Of a stretch of 46,403 bases of DNA, positions 1 to 7,874 are shown piece by piece (within the stretch, counting starts at the first letter, position 1; the number at the start of each line of letters is the position of its first letter). Source of the DNA: a virus. Both the position numbers and the translations under genes were made by a program. The notes below the pieces were generated by a model. It saw only the letters and a program-made list of their open reading frames with translations, had not been told where the DNA came from and made no database searches. The stretch is from IMG/VR virus record IMGVR_UViG_3300044591_001885, positions 1-46,403 of that record; one strand, given 5' to 3'.

Positions 1-288
1 TCTTTTAAACTGCTCGTATGTCTCATAATAGGACATACTTTTTTTATGAGGACAAAGATAAAGAATGGTTCTTTTAAAGTTCTGTTTACCTAGTTCTTTT
101 ACGTCTTTAATTAGTTCATCACAAGAACCGTAATAATTTCTCCAACCGCTTTCTTTTTTTCTCCGTCTTCCAGTCTTGGGATCTTTACGTCTCTCCCAGA
201 AGTTCTTTTTTCCGATATATTTTTTATTATTGGTGTTATTTTCTATAAGATAAACAAATCCTTCCATTCCTTCTGGAACTTCATTCAT
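1..288 (-). CDS. GIY-YIG family homing-type endonuclease, 5' part only
   Basis: The reverse strand is open from an ATG at 288-286 to the window edge (96 residues visible). The N-terminus carries a GIY-YIG-like pattern: residues 11-14 read FVYL and about ten residues on comes KKYIGKK, followed by a basic stretch rich in Arg and Lys and a GWRNYYGSC segment. This arrangement matches the nuclease domain of phage Seg/I-Tev-like free-standing endonucleases, which cut DNA and spread by gene conversion. The C-terminal DNA-binding part lies outside the window. The gene runs opposite to its neighbour and diverges from the promoter at 332-360. No SD is obvious; the frame is open further upstream but without an ATG. 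Confidence 0.75.
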   Translation of the reverse strand, partial: MNEVPEGMEGFVYLIENNTNNKKYIGKKNFWERRKDPKTGRRRKKESGWRNYYGSCDELIKDVKELGKQNFKRTILYLCPHKKSMSYYETYEQFKR

Positions 289-331
289 TTCTTGTTCGTT
301 AAAGAGCCAGTCCAATTCCAAAAGTGTCCTA

Positions 332-360
332 TTGACAACGTAGACTATTTATGCTATAGT
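332..360 (+). promoter_or_regulatory. Sigma70-type promoter with consensus -35
   Basis: TTGACA (332-337), a 17-bp spacer and TATAGT (355-360) preceded by TATGC form a near-consensus host promoter. The predicted start is near 367, about 15 nt before the ATG at 382. It has no AAACTG box upstream, unlike most other early-type promoters here. Confidence 0.8.
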
Positions 361-381
361 GAGACAGATAAACAAAAAACA

Positions 382-555
382 ATGAACAAAGAACAGATTA
401 TTGAAGATCTTGTAGATTGGTGTCTTGATAGAACTGAAGAATTAACCGATGAAGACGATGAACTCTCCCTATTGCAAGAGTTTGATGAGTGGATTTGTTA
501 TAAAAATGGTGAGATTGCAACTTCCGATTTCATTTACTTGGAGTGTTTAACCTAA
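382..555 (+). CDS. Small acidic hypothetical protein
   Basis: 57 residues starting MNKEQIIEDL. The ATG at 382 is chosen because it lies just downstream of the promoter at 332-360; the frame is open upstream to 292 but that part would contain the promoter. The protein is strongly acidic (runs of E and D around residues 18-30) and contains LVDWCLDRTEE. No known domain is recognised. It precedes the endolysin gene; its stop codon overlaps a late-promoter motif (552-559), so the two genes are probably expressed at different times. Confidence 0.65.
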   Translation: MNKEQIIEDLVDWCLDRTEELTDEDDELSLLQEFDEWICYKNGEIATSDFIYLECLT

Positions 556-559
556 ATAT
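552..559 (+). promoter_or_regulatory. T4-type late promoter motif CTAAATAT
   Basis: CTAAATAT differs from the T4 late octamer TATAAATA at its first two and last bases only slightly and lies 31 nt before the endolysin ATG at 583, the same spacing as other late motifs in the window. A lysis gene is expected to be late. Confidence 0.6.
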
Positions 560-582
560 CTAGAGAGTCTTCTAGTTGTGTG

Positions 583-1848
583 ATGGAAATAGAATTAATT
601 AACTTTTTTAAATTTTTTGATGAGAAAAATCCAAATCATTTAAAAGCTGTTAGTGAATTTGCTACAGCTTTATCTAAAAAGGCACCAGATGAACTTACCA
701 ATAAATCTGGTTGGGTTATTACTTATCGTACACCAGTAATAAAAGCTCAACCTAAAAGAGTAGTTCCTTGGTATCCACAAACCGATAATTATACACAAGC
801 AGATAGAACTTGTAATAGTTCTTCTTGCGCGATGTGTCTAGAATATTATTTACCCGGCTCACTGCCATCGGGACCAAAAGGCGATGATGCATATCTTAAG
901 AAAGTTATATCTCTTGGTGATAGTACGGATCATAATGTTCAGACTAGAGCATTGACATCTTATGGTTTAAATTCAACCTGGTTGAAAAATCTGACTTTTG
1001 AACAGTTAGAAACTCATTTAGAAACTGTTGGTCCTATCGTAGCCGGTATTTTACATCGTGGCCCCAATAACAATCCAACCAAAAATAGTGGTCATATGAT
1101 TGTTATTCATACAAAACTGCCTAATGGTAATTTTGTATGTAATGATCCATATGGTGATCTGAATAAGGGCTATTCCACTTCTGTTGAGGATGGAAAGAAT
1201 GTTGTTTATGATCGCAAAGTATTAGCAAAACGTTGGACTGCTGATGGTCCAAATACTGGTTGGGGGCGGATATTTTATCCAAAAAAGCCACAACAATCTG
1301 AGATGAATTCTAATGCTTCTCAGATTGTAAGTAAAACACAACTTGCTCGTATTTGGAATTGTGGCGAATCTCTTATAGAAGATTCAGAAGTAGTAGAACT
1401 AAATCGTTGTCTTGAACAATTTGAAATAACTACCCCAGATCGCATAAGACATTTTCTTTCACAGATTTCTCATGAATCTGGTGGGGGTCGTTATAAAAGA
1501 GAGTTAGCTAGTGGTGATGCATATGAAGGAAGAAAAGACCTTGGCAACACACAACCTGGCGACGGTAGAAAATACAAAGGAGCTGGATATATCCAATTAA
1601 CGGGTAGAGCTAATTATCAAGCTTTTTCTAACTTTATGAAGGATCCAAAGGTCATGGAAGGAGTTGATTATGTCGCTGAAAATTATCCATTTACATCGGC
1701 TGGTTTTTGGTGGTCTAATAACAAAATGAATCAGTTGTGTGATAAAAATCCAACCGTTGAACAAGTAACATTACGAGTCAATGGTGGCTATAATGGACTA
1801 TCCGATCGCAAAAAATATTATTCTCGTTGTCTAGAAATAATTCGCTAG
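583..1848 (+). CDS. Bifunctional endolysin: C39-like cysteine peptidase domain plus GH19 chitinase/lysozyme domain
   Basis: 421 residues from the ATG at 583; a GTG three bases earlier is possible. Residues ~60-235 resemble a papain-like C39 peptidase: WYPQTDNY, then CNSSSCAM (nucleophile probably Cys82), GHMIVI (His171) and NDPYG (Asp188). Residues ~250-420 match glycoside hydrolase family 19, with the [12 protein letters not shown] catalytic Glu (about residue 298) and the [15 protein letters not shown] signature. GH19 phage enzymes hydrolyse peptidoglycan glycan strands; the C39-like part would cut peptides, or may be a binding module. There is no signal peptide, so export would need a holin or it acts from the virion. 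It sits just before tail genes and behind a late promoter. Confidence 0.88.
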   Translation: MEIELINFFKFFDEKNPNHLKAVSEFATALSKKAPDELTNKSGWVITYRTPVIKAQPKRVVPWYPQTDNYTQADRTCNSSSCAMCLEYYLPGSLPSGPKGDDAYLKKVISLGDSTDHNVQTRALTSYGLNSTWLKNLTFEQLETHLETVGPIVAGILHRGPNNNPTKNSGHMIVIHTKLPNGNFVCNDPYGDLNKGYSTSVEDGKNVVYDRKVLAKRWTADGPNTGWGRIFYPKKPQQSEMNSNASQIVSKTQLARIWNCGESLIEDSEVVELNRCLEQFEITTPDRIRHFLSQISHESGGGRYKRELASGDAYEGRKDLGNTQPGDGRKYKGAGYIQLTGRANYQAFSNFMKDPKVMEGVDYVAENYPFTSAGFWWSNNKMNQLCDKNPTVEQVTLRVNGGYNGLSDRKKYYSRCLEIIR

Positions 1849-1850
1849 AA

Positions 1851-1858
1851 TATAAATA
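1851..1858 (+). promoter_or_regulatory. T4-type late promoter TATAAATA
   Basis: A perfect TATAAATA octamer two bases after the endolysin stop and 35 nt before the GTG at 1886. It would drive the virion gene block 1886-6321 late in infection with a gp55-like sigma factor and the gp33 encoded at 43712. Confidence 0.8.
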
Positions 1859-1885
1859 GAATAAGGTGTTGTAGATTTTATTGCA

Positions 1886-2224
1886 GTGTACGAAATCAAC
1901 TCTTTACAAATTGATAAGGGTGCTGATTTTGATGAGACCTTTAAAATTTATAATGAAGATGGAACCGTTTTAGAATTAAATTCAAGTTTTAATGGGAAGT
2001 CTAAAATTAGTAAATATCCGACTTCTCCTATATCTTTTCCTTTTAATGTCTTATTAGATACCGAAAATAACGAAGTCAACATTTCTATGGCAGCGACAGT
2101 AACTGACACTTTACCGTTTTCCAATAGATGTTATTTTGATGTCGTTTTAACTTATGGTTATGTAGCACCGACTACGAAAAAAGTTCTGAGAGGAACTATA
2201 TTAGTTAACGATACGGTGTCTTAA
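1886..2224 (+). CDS. Probable virion structural protein
   Basis: 112 residues with a GTG start; no in-frame ATG occurs nearby. The N-terminus (YEINSLQIDKGADFDETFKIYNEDG) resembles small cyanomyovirus structural proteins whose first strand reads ...I.KGADF..TF.....G and which precede tail-fibre genes. Predicted all-beta, with no membrane segment. It lies directly downstream of a perfect late promoter and 2 nt before the long fibre gene. The role as a baseplate or fibre adaptor is inferred from position and resemblance. Confidence 0.7.
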   Translation: MYEINSLQIDKGADFDETFKIYNEDGTVLELNSSFNGKSKISKYPTSPISFPFNVLLDTENNEVNISMAATVTDTLPFSNRCYFDVVLTYGYVAPTTKKVLRGTILVNDTVS

Positions 2225-2226
2225 TT

Positions 2227-4785
2227 ATGAGTGACTATAAAGTAGTTCAGTTAGGAACAGTAACACCAAGAAAGTTTGATCAACTCTTAGATGTTAATAT
2301 GGCAGGAGTTGCAGACGGCAATCTTGTTGCCTATGCTGCATCAACTAAAACTTTTGTTCCGTATGTCGGAAGTGGTAATATTCCACCTAATCTTACTATT
2401 TCAAATATCAACGTTTCTGGAGTATCCACATTTGGTGGTGTTACAATTAGTAATGGTATTATAACATCTAGTAATCCGGGATTTTCTAGTGTTGTTTATT
2501 ATGGAGATGGAAGTAAGCTTACAGGAATTGTAGGTATCTCCAGTTATGTTCCGACTTCTGGATTTTCTACTTTTTCTAATCTAGCTTATAATATTTTTGG
2601 TGGTCAATCTGGAAATTTAGTTTATCAATCTGCCCCCGGTGTTACTACTTTTGTTTCAAATGGTACATCAGGGCAAGTATTGACATTCAATGGTACTTTT
2701 CCACAATGGCAATCTTTTATTGCTCCTATTAGTGGAATTAATGTTTTTGATGAAGGTAATCTTTTTGGAACAGCATTAGGATTAAATTTTGTAGGAAATT
2801 CAGTATCGGTTAGTGGTGTTGGTAGCACTGCGGTAATAACAATCAATACTGGAATATCAAGTTATGCTGCCACTGCTGGTTTTGCTACTATTTCTGGAAT
2901 TGCCAGTTATTCTAATTTATCTGGGTACTCAACAAGCTCCGGAATTTCTACTGTTTCAGGATATGCTAACATTTCTGGATATTCTACATTTTCTGCTGTA
3001 GCAGGATTTGCAACAACCTCGTCTAAATTACAAAATATTAGAACATTTGAAATTACAGGTGATATTATTGCATCTCCTCAAAATTTTGATGGAACACAAA
3101 ATGTATCTTTTGCTGCAACAATTAAACCTGATTCTGTAGGATTAGGTACCAATACTTATGGAGATTATGTAAAAAATATTACTGGTACGTTGGGTGAAAT
3201 TGAAGTTAGTGTGACTTCAGGTGAGGGCACATCGCCACAAATAGGTCTACCTGACAATGTTTCGGTGGCAAATAATCTAACTGTAGGTCGTGATGTACAA
3301 GTTAATAGAAACTTAAATGTTAATGGAAATATTACAATAGGTGGTACTTCTGCGTATATTATTGTAGATGATTTTGTTATTAAAGACAGAGATATTGTTG
3401 TTGGATTTACTACTAATATAAGCGGATTTGATAACTCTAATGACACAACAGCCAATACTGGTGGATTAGCAGTCGCATCAACTGAGGGCTCACCTCTTGT
3501 TAATTTAGTTATTGCTGGAATAGAAACCCTTCCCGCAACATACAAAAAAATTATGTGGTTCCAACAGAATTCTTTTGTTGGATTAAACACTGATGCCTGG
3601 TTATTCAATTATGCTGTTGGCGTAGGTAGTACACAGATACCTAATGGTGTTTGGTTAGCTTCAGGTAATGTTCAGATTACAAAGGATGACATCACTAGAA
3701 TCAATAATATTAATTCTAGTGGTATTATTACCGCTACTAATTTTGTCGGTAATCTTTTAGGGTTTTCTTCATCTTCCGGAATATCATCTTTTTCTGATGT
3801 TTCTGGTTTCTCATCATATTCTAATTTATCGGGTTATTCAACAACATCTGGAATAGCAACTTATTCTAATGTTTCTGGAATTGCGACTTTTGCTGCCAGT
3901 TCAGGTGTTTCAACGAATGTTTTTGGTGGGACGGGCAATCTCACATCATTAAATGTTGTTGGTATTATTACCACCGGAACAATTAATAGCTCGGTGGGAA
4001 CTATCACTACACTAGGGGTGTCTTCATCTTTTACGCTTCCTCTTAATTCACCTCCTATTCCTACAGCTAGAAATCTATATGCGACATCCAATAGTTTATT
4101 GTATAGAGATTCTGCTAATAGTGAAAGAATTCTTCTCAATAATTTAGATAATTTATCTAATCTTTCTAATATTTCTGACGCGAGAACAAATATAGGTGCC
4201 GCCGCCACTGGTCCTGTTGGTGATAGTGGTCTCACTTTTACTACCACACAGCGAGTTTTTGCGAGAAATAGTGTGGGGGTAGGCTCCGGTGAAGAAGTAT
4301 CACTTTCACAATTATTAGATTGGGGGAGTAACACCATAAATACAGTATTAGTTCGTGGAGCTTCAACGTGGAGTGGACTTGGGTTTTCCGGTGGTCTCAC
4401 AATTCAAAGTGGAAATGTAGTTCCAATTGACTATATCAAATTTGTTATAACTAATAAAGGAGAATCCGCTTCCCCCGAAACAAATCGTTCTGAAACTACT
4501 GTTCCTCGTTCTTGTATTGTAATTGGAGCATCATGGGAGTTAGCGCCCAGCGCCACTGGTAGCACTAGCAGTCAGGCAATGCTCTATGCCCGTCGCAGTG
4601 GAACGAAAACAAGTCTTCTTAGTTCCAATGCAACTTTGACATCCGGTGCTATTTTAACCGATGTCACATCCACTCTTACTGGTACCTTGACACTTGCCGC
4701 CGGAGATACTCTGGGAATTGATCTTATTGCTGTTGGTACTGGATCTTCTGGTCATATTTTCACCGTCACTGTTCGCTACATTTAA
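2227..4785 (+). CDS. Long tail fibre protein
   Basis: 852 residues, very rich in Ser, Gly, Thr, Val and Ile with few charges, as in trimeric phage fibres. An N-terminal attachment region (residues 1-60) is followed by YYGDGSKLTGI-type shaft motifs typical of cyanophage fibres. Two low-complexity tracts (about 2860-3020 and 3770-3910) repeat a short SG(I/Y)(A/S)(T/S)(Y/F)SN-like unit. The middle contains a conserved-looking KKIMWFQ...DAWLFNYAVGVG segment. The C-terminal ~200 residues, from GSGEEVSLSQLLDW onward, look globular and could be the receptor-binding tip. Several ORFs on the other strand inside it are shadows. Confidence 0.85.
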   Translation: MSDYKVVQLGTVTPRKFDQLLDVNMAGVADGNLVAYAASTKTFVPYVGSGNIPPNLTISNINVSGVSTFGGVTISNGIITSSNPGFSSVVYYGDGSKLTGIVGISSYVPTSGFSTFSNLAYNIFGGQSGNLVYQSAPGVTTFVSNGTSGQVLTFNGTFPQWQSFIAPISGINVFDEGNLFGTALGLNFVGNSVSVSGVGSTAVITINTGISSYAATAGFATISGIASYSNLSGYSTSSGISTVSGYANISGYSTFSAVAGFATTSSKLQNIRTFEITGDIIASPQNFDGTQNVSFAATIKPDSVGLGTNTYGDYVKNITGTLGEIEVSVTSGEGTSPQIGLPDNVSVANNLTVGRDVQVNRNLNVNGNITIGGTSAYIIVDDFVIKDRDIVVGFTTNISGFDNSNDTTANTGGLAVASTEGSPLVNLVIAGIETLPATYKKIMWFQQNSFVGLNTDAWLFNYAVGVGSTQIPNGVWLASGNVQITKDDITRINNINSSGIITATNFVGNLLGFSSSSGISSFSDVSGFSSYSNLSGYSTTSGIATYSNVSGIATFAASSGVSTNVFGGTGNLTSLNVVGIITTGTINSSVGTITTLGVSSSFTLPLNSPPIPTARNLYATSNSLLYRDSANSERILLNNLDNLSNLSNISDARTNIGAAATGPVGDSGLTFTTTQRVFARNSVGVGSGEEVSLSQLLDWGSNTINTVLVRGASTWSGLGFSGGLTIQSGNVVPIDYIKFVITNKGESASPETNRSETTVPRSCIVIGASWELAPSATGSTSSQAMLYARRSGTKTSLLSSNATLTSGAILTDVTSTLTGTLTLAAGDTLGIDLIAVGTGSSGHIFTVTVRYI

Positions 4786-4790
4786 TTACC

Positions 4791-5453
4791 ATGTCTACTA
4801 CTATCAATCAAACAACTGGTGTTGAGTATTATACTGATGGTCCTCTAGAGGGACAAAGTGTAAAATTGTTTGTTCCTGTCAGCAATGGTCAGGTACTCAA
4901 TCCTAATGGTGTTCGTTGGCCATTTTTGAATGGTGATGTTCATGATAAAGAAGAGGAATATTATGAAATGGTTCCGTTTGTATCAGTGAAGTTTGATCCT
5001 GAGCTATTTTTTATTGATGATACCACTTCTGGATGGGAATTACGACCTTCCCGTAATTCTAATGGACAAATTATAAATGTGCCTATCGGTCACCCAAAAG
5101 GAACTTATATTTATATTCAAAATATTAAGCGACGTTCTGTTGCTGAGTTAAAAATTTTAGTGAAGGGGTATGCAGATCGTCATAATAGTCAGTTGTGGCC
5201 TCAAGAAAATGGTTACACGGAAAAGTTACAATATGCCAAAGAGCAGATTGCAGCAAATAATCGTCTGCCACAATTTCTTGCTATTGTTGAAAGACATAAT
5301 AAGCTTCTCGCTGCATCTTTTCATAATGATGCGAGATTATCACAATTATACAATGAGATTGAAAAATCTGGTGAAACGGGTCCTATAGATTTTGTTGTTG
5401 CTCAAATGGCAACTGATGATTTTCCCAATGGTTGGGTAAATGGAGTCGCATGA
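4791..5453 (+). CDS. Virion-associated protein between fibre genes
   Basis: 220 residues, ATG start 5 nt after the fibre gene. The N-terminal half (TTGVEYYTDGPLEGQSVKLF...) is beta-like; the C-terminal half is helical with many charged residues, e.g. KILVKGYADRHNSQLWPQ. No catalytic motif is recognised. Its place between two fibre genes suggests a fibre hinge, chaperone or baseplate component. Its TGA overlaps the ATG of a 23-codon ORF. Confidence 0.7.
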   Translation: MSTTINQTTGVEYYTDGPLEGQSVKLFVPVSNGQVLNPNGVRWPFLNGDVHDKEEEYYEMVPFVSVKFDPELFFIDDTTSGWELRPSRNSNGQIINVPIGHPKGTYIYIQNIKRRSVAELKILVKGYADRHNSQLWPQENGYTEKLQYAKEQIAANNRLPQFLAIVERHNKLLAASFHNDARLSQLYNEIEKSGETGPIDFVVAQMATDDFPNGWVNGVA

Positions 5454-5521
5454 TTTTTTTCTTCCTCCTCCTTGGGTCACTCCCGCTATTGGGAAGTCAG
5501 ATAGAAAGGTATCACCAATGA
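5450..5521 (+). CDS. Candidate 23-residue hydrophobic micro-ORF
   Basis: The ORF starts with ATGA overlapping the stop of the upstream gene and ends with ATGA overlapping the ATG at 5518. It encodes MIFFFLLLGSLPLLGSQIER..., a short hydrophobic segment followed by a polar tail. Both junctions have the translational-coupling form common in this genome. It may be a real small membrane peptide or simply a ribosome bridge to the downstream fibre gene; no homology can be judged at this length. Confidence 0.4.
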   Translation: MIFFFLLLGSLPLLGSQIERYHQ

Positions 5522-6321
5522 TAATTATTCCTAGGAGAAGGATAAGTGGTTTTGATGCTGATGCTCTAGCATGGATTGCTGCAATTGAAACTGCTGATGG
5601 TTTAGCTCTTGAGGATGGAGTTAAATCCGCTTATAATGATTTTGTTGTTGGCTGCAAGGCCGACGCCAGCCTGAATGCCGGCGTCAGTAACTGGGATGCA
5701 ATGCAGCAGATTCTGATTTTGCGTGGTCCCAGAACTCTTACCGGTGCACTCTATACACCCAAAGGTCCGGTGGTAACAAATATCGGCTTTGTTACTGGTG
5801 ATTATAGCAGAAAAGTCGACCTAAAAGGTAGTGGTACTAAATATATTAACTTAAATAGAGGACCGCAAAGCGACCCGCAAAACAATACGGGCGCCTGGTT
5901 GTTTATTAACCGAGCGGCGACTACAAATAATACAAAGTATTTTGGCTCGCAGACCGCTGCTGCGGGCGTACAAACTTATATCGGTGACTTTTCTGGTGTA
6001 CTCGCTGGGCGAATAAATTCGGCAACCGGATATGGTGGCCCCGCTGGATCGGGACCGCCAACAGGTTTTGTCGGAGCAGTTAGAAATAGCTCAACAGCAA
6101 TCACCGTAAGATATAATAGCACAAACTTCGGCCATGGCAGTATATCCGGTGTGCCGACTTCAAACAACTATTTTCTGTTTGCGAGAAATGTAGAAGGCGC
6201 GGCCAATGGTCACACCGACGCTGGCATTGCAGCGTACGGATCCGGCGGAGCCGTTGACCTCGCCCTAATGCAAACCCGCGTCACCACCCTGTTGGCGGCG
6301 ATTGCTGCTGCTATTCTATAA
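5518..6321 (+). CDS. Second tail fibre / receptor-binding protein
   Basis: 267 residues. The ATG at 5518 is preferred: it has an AAAGG-type SD about 8 nt upstream, an ATGA coupling, and gives the IIIPRRRI... N-terminus known from a family of phage tail-associated proteins with the pattern DADALAWIAAIE.ADG..LE..VK.A...FV.GCK.D. An in-frame ATG at 5440 would add 26 residues. Residues 70-150 contain ARTL-like ALYTP.GP and TGDYSRKVDLKGSGTKYINLN segments. From about codon 45 on, base composition jumps to G+C-rich, ending in an Ala-rich helix, unlike every neighbour. This suggests the distal part came from another phage or host and defines host range. Confidence 0.75.
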   Translation: MIIIPRRRISGFDADALAWIAAIETADGLALEDGVKSAYNDFVVGCKADASLNAGVSNWDAMQQILILRGPRTLTGALYTPKGPVVTNIGFVTGDYSRKVDLKGSGTKYINLNRGPQSDPQNNTGAWLFINRAATTNNTKYFGSQTAAAGVQTYIGDFSGVLAGRINSATGYGGPAGSGPPTGFVGAVRNSSTAITVRYNSTNFGHGSISGVPTSNNYFLFARNVEGAANGHTDAGIAAYGSGGAVDLALMQTRVTTLLAAIAAAIL

Positions 6322-6331
6322 TTATAGCAAT

Positions 6332-6568
6332 TTAATCTTCCATTTTGGTCTTAAGAGCGATGACAGTATTCAATAACAAGAATAACGCATCATAAGCCCT
6401 TTTGTCCGATTCACTACATTTTTCATCTAATGGTTTTTTGATGTTACCATACAAAGAATTACCATAAAGAGAAAATGGTAATGAGAAATTACAGTTAATA
6501 AAATTTATTCCAATAATACAGATAAATGAAACACAGATAATAAAGATAATATTGTTAAGTTTTGGCAT
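6332..6568 (-). CDS. Small membrane-anchored hypothetical protein
   Basis: 78 residues on the minus strand. Residues 5-22 (NIIFIICVSFICIIGINF) form one strong hydrophobic segment, possibly a signal anchor; the rest is polar, ending in a helical ALFLLLNTVIALKTK stretch. It overlaps the 3' end of 6555-6770 by 14 bases, so the two are a small minus-strand operon convergent with the fibre genes. No family is recognised. Confidence 0.55.
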   Translation of the reverse strand: MPKLNNIIFIICVSFICIIGINFINCNFSLPFSLYGNSLYGNIKKPLDEKCSESDKRAYDALFLLLNTVIALKTKMED

Positions 6569-6770
6569 CTCTTTTCTTGTTTATTTGCTCTTGTTTATGA
6601 ATCCAAGATTTCAAATCAACTACATAACGTCTTAAAAAATTTGCTTGTTCATTATGAAATTCTTCACCTGATTGGAGATATAATTTGGTGTGTTGATCTA
6701 TCGCTTTTATTATAGCGTGAATCTTATCATTCCAGGGATCTCTAGTGTTATTACTCCATTCTCTAGGCAT
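6555..6770 (-). CDS. Conserved cyanophage-like helical hypothetical protein
   Basis: 71 residues, nearly all helical, with many aromatic and charged residues (DKIHAIIKAIDQHTKLYLQ... LRRYVVDLKSWIHKQE). The C-terminal LR.YV.DLK.WIH.QE pattern recurs in my recollection of small proteins of T4-like cyanophages. Function unknown. A CTAAATAAT late motif lies just upstream on the same strand. Confidence in the coding call is high, in the family moderate. Confidence 0.7.
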   Translation of the reverse strand: MPREWSNNTRDPWNDKIHAIIKAIDQHTKLYLQSGEEFHNEQANFLRRYVVDLKSWIHKQEQINKKRDAKT

Positions 6771-6776
6771 TTTCTA

Positions 6777-6785
6777 ATTATTTAG
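6777..6785 (-). promoter_or_regulatory. Late promoter motif CTAAATAAT on the minus strand
   Basis: Reading the minus strand, CTAAATAAT lies 15 nt before the ATG at 6770, implying an almost leaderless transcript. It is the same nonamer found at 14330 and 19924. Confidence 0.45.
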
Positions 6786-6801
6786 GATTGAGACGGAAAC
6801 G

Positions 6802-6847
6802 AAACTGGCACATCTGTTACCCATTTGGTGGGATGGTGTGTTATGGT
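6802..6847 (+). promoter_or_regulatory. Boxed promoter: AAACTGGCACA box plus TGTGTTATGGT
   Basis: The AAACTGGCACA box starts at 6802 and the -10 TATGGT (6842-6847), preceded by TGTGT, begins exactly 40 bp later. The ATG of the next gene follows at 6865. No consensus -35 is seen. It belongs to the promoter class described in the findings. Confidence 0.6.
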
Positions 6848-6864
6848 TGTTTTGTTGGTAGAAG

Positions 6865-7146
6865 ATGTATGTCTCCATGACACTAGAAACAGATCTATGT
6901 GATTTTGTTCATCAATTAAAGAACACTAGAGATTCCGCGTCTGATCTATGGACGTGGTTACCATCCAAAAGAAAAGCCGAACAATGTCTAGGCGACTATT
7001 ATTGTAATGTGAGACCATCCAATTCTGATATTATGAAAGAAGCTTGCGATTACATTGCAGATAAATGTGATCCTAGCAAAGAACGATTGGACTCACACTA
7101 TCTTTATCAGTGTCCTTGTAATGGTGATTGCCCTAAAGCTCAATAA
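6865..7146 (+). CDS. Cys-rich hypothetical protein
   Basis: 93 residues; a second in-frame ATG at 6877 (MTLETDLCDF) is an alternative start. Seven or more cysteines, with a C-terminal YQCPCNGDCPKAQ cluster that could bind a metal. No family recognised. First gene behind a boxed promoter and head of the 6865-8912 group, so it is probably expressed early or middle. Confidence 0.6.
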   Translation: MYVSMTLETDLCDFVHQLKNTRDSASDLWTWLPSKRKAEQCLGDYYCNVRPSNSDIMKEACDYIADKCDPSKERLDSHYLYQCPCNGDCPKAQ

Positions 7147-7158
7147 TCATTCATTAAA

Positions 7159-7488
7159 ATGTCACACCTAAATTATCTTTTCACACATTGTATTCCCACA
7201 GGAATCCATAACATCAGATACGCATTCATTTTATGGATTAAACTTCTTCAGGGTGATTATTCAGACTATCAGATTTATAATAGGCATTATCCAAAATATG
7301 ACGAACAAGAACTTTTTGAAATGCTTAGAGCTGATTTTTGGGATCGGTTAGAAGATGATGTGTTAGATAAAGATTTTTTTGAATATCTTATCCGAATTAA
7401 GAACGATGCAATTTCTGGAAAGATTGAAACCACACCATGGAACATTGATGAGTTTCTAGAAGATTTATATGAGGAGGATGAAAAATGA
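7159..7488 (+). CDS. Hypothetical protein
   Basis: 109 residues. A hydrophobic, aromatic first half (HNIRYAFILWIKLLQGDYSDYQIY) leads into an acidic C-terminus (FLEDLYEEDEK). No motif recognised. The stop overlaps the next ATG by four bases, and a GAGGA-type SD lies in its last codons for that gene. Same transcription unit as 6865-8912. Confidence 0.6.
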   Translation: MSHLNYLFTHCIPTGIHNIRYAFILWIKLLQGDYSDYQIYNRHYPKYDEQELFEMLRADFWDRLEDDVLDKDFFEYLIRIKNDAISGKIETTPWNIDEFLEDLYEEDEK

Positions 7489-7823
7489 AAAATGAAATGT
7501 GTTATAAGACAGTTTTGAATCCATCAAATAAAGGGCACACCACTTTCAGAAGAGTTTATTATCACCCGGAGACAGGTTATCAGATTGCTGTTGTTACGCG
7601 ATTTGGTATTTTGATGCCAGAAGACTGTTCTATGGGATATTGGAAACGTTATTGGGTATCTTTTCCTGCTGAAACTCCCAACGCTTTTACCTTTCGCGTA
7701 GCTAGTCTGGAGACCGCTGAGAGATATATTAGAAGAGAATATAGTCCTTCTGGTAGATTGATGAACCGGATTATTGTTACTAAGGCAAACGCTCAAGAAA
7801 AACTGCCGAGATATTATTACTAA
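7485..7823 (+). CDS. Hypothetical protein
   Basis: 112 residues, basic, with clustered aromatic residues (YHPETGYQIAVVTRFGILMP, GYWKRYWVSFP). Predicted mixed alpha/beta. ATGA coupling with the gene before, 51 nt before the AAA ATPase gene. I recognise no domain. Confidence 0.6.
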   Translation: MKNEMCYKTVLNPSNKGHTTFRRVYYHPETGYQIAVVTRFGILMPEDCSMGYWKRYWVSFPAETPNAFTFRVASLETAERYIRREYSPSGRLMNRIIVTKANAQEKLPRYYY

Positions 7824-7874
7824 CAATTTTTAAAATTTGAACACATTTTATCAACTTTTCATTGGAGACTTATT

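Noticed and set aside
2625-4400. Three minus-strand ORFs inside the tail fibre gene
   Set aside because: They mirror the low-complexity fibre sequence, have no start context and the plus-strand gene is clearly real.
6316-6327. CTATAATTATAG palindrome between convergent genes as a bidirectional terminator
   Set aside because: Only six A+T pairs with no loop and no clear U tract; too weak to call.
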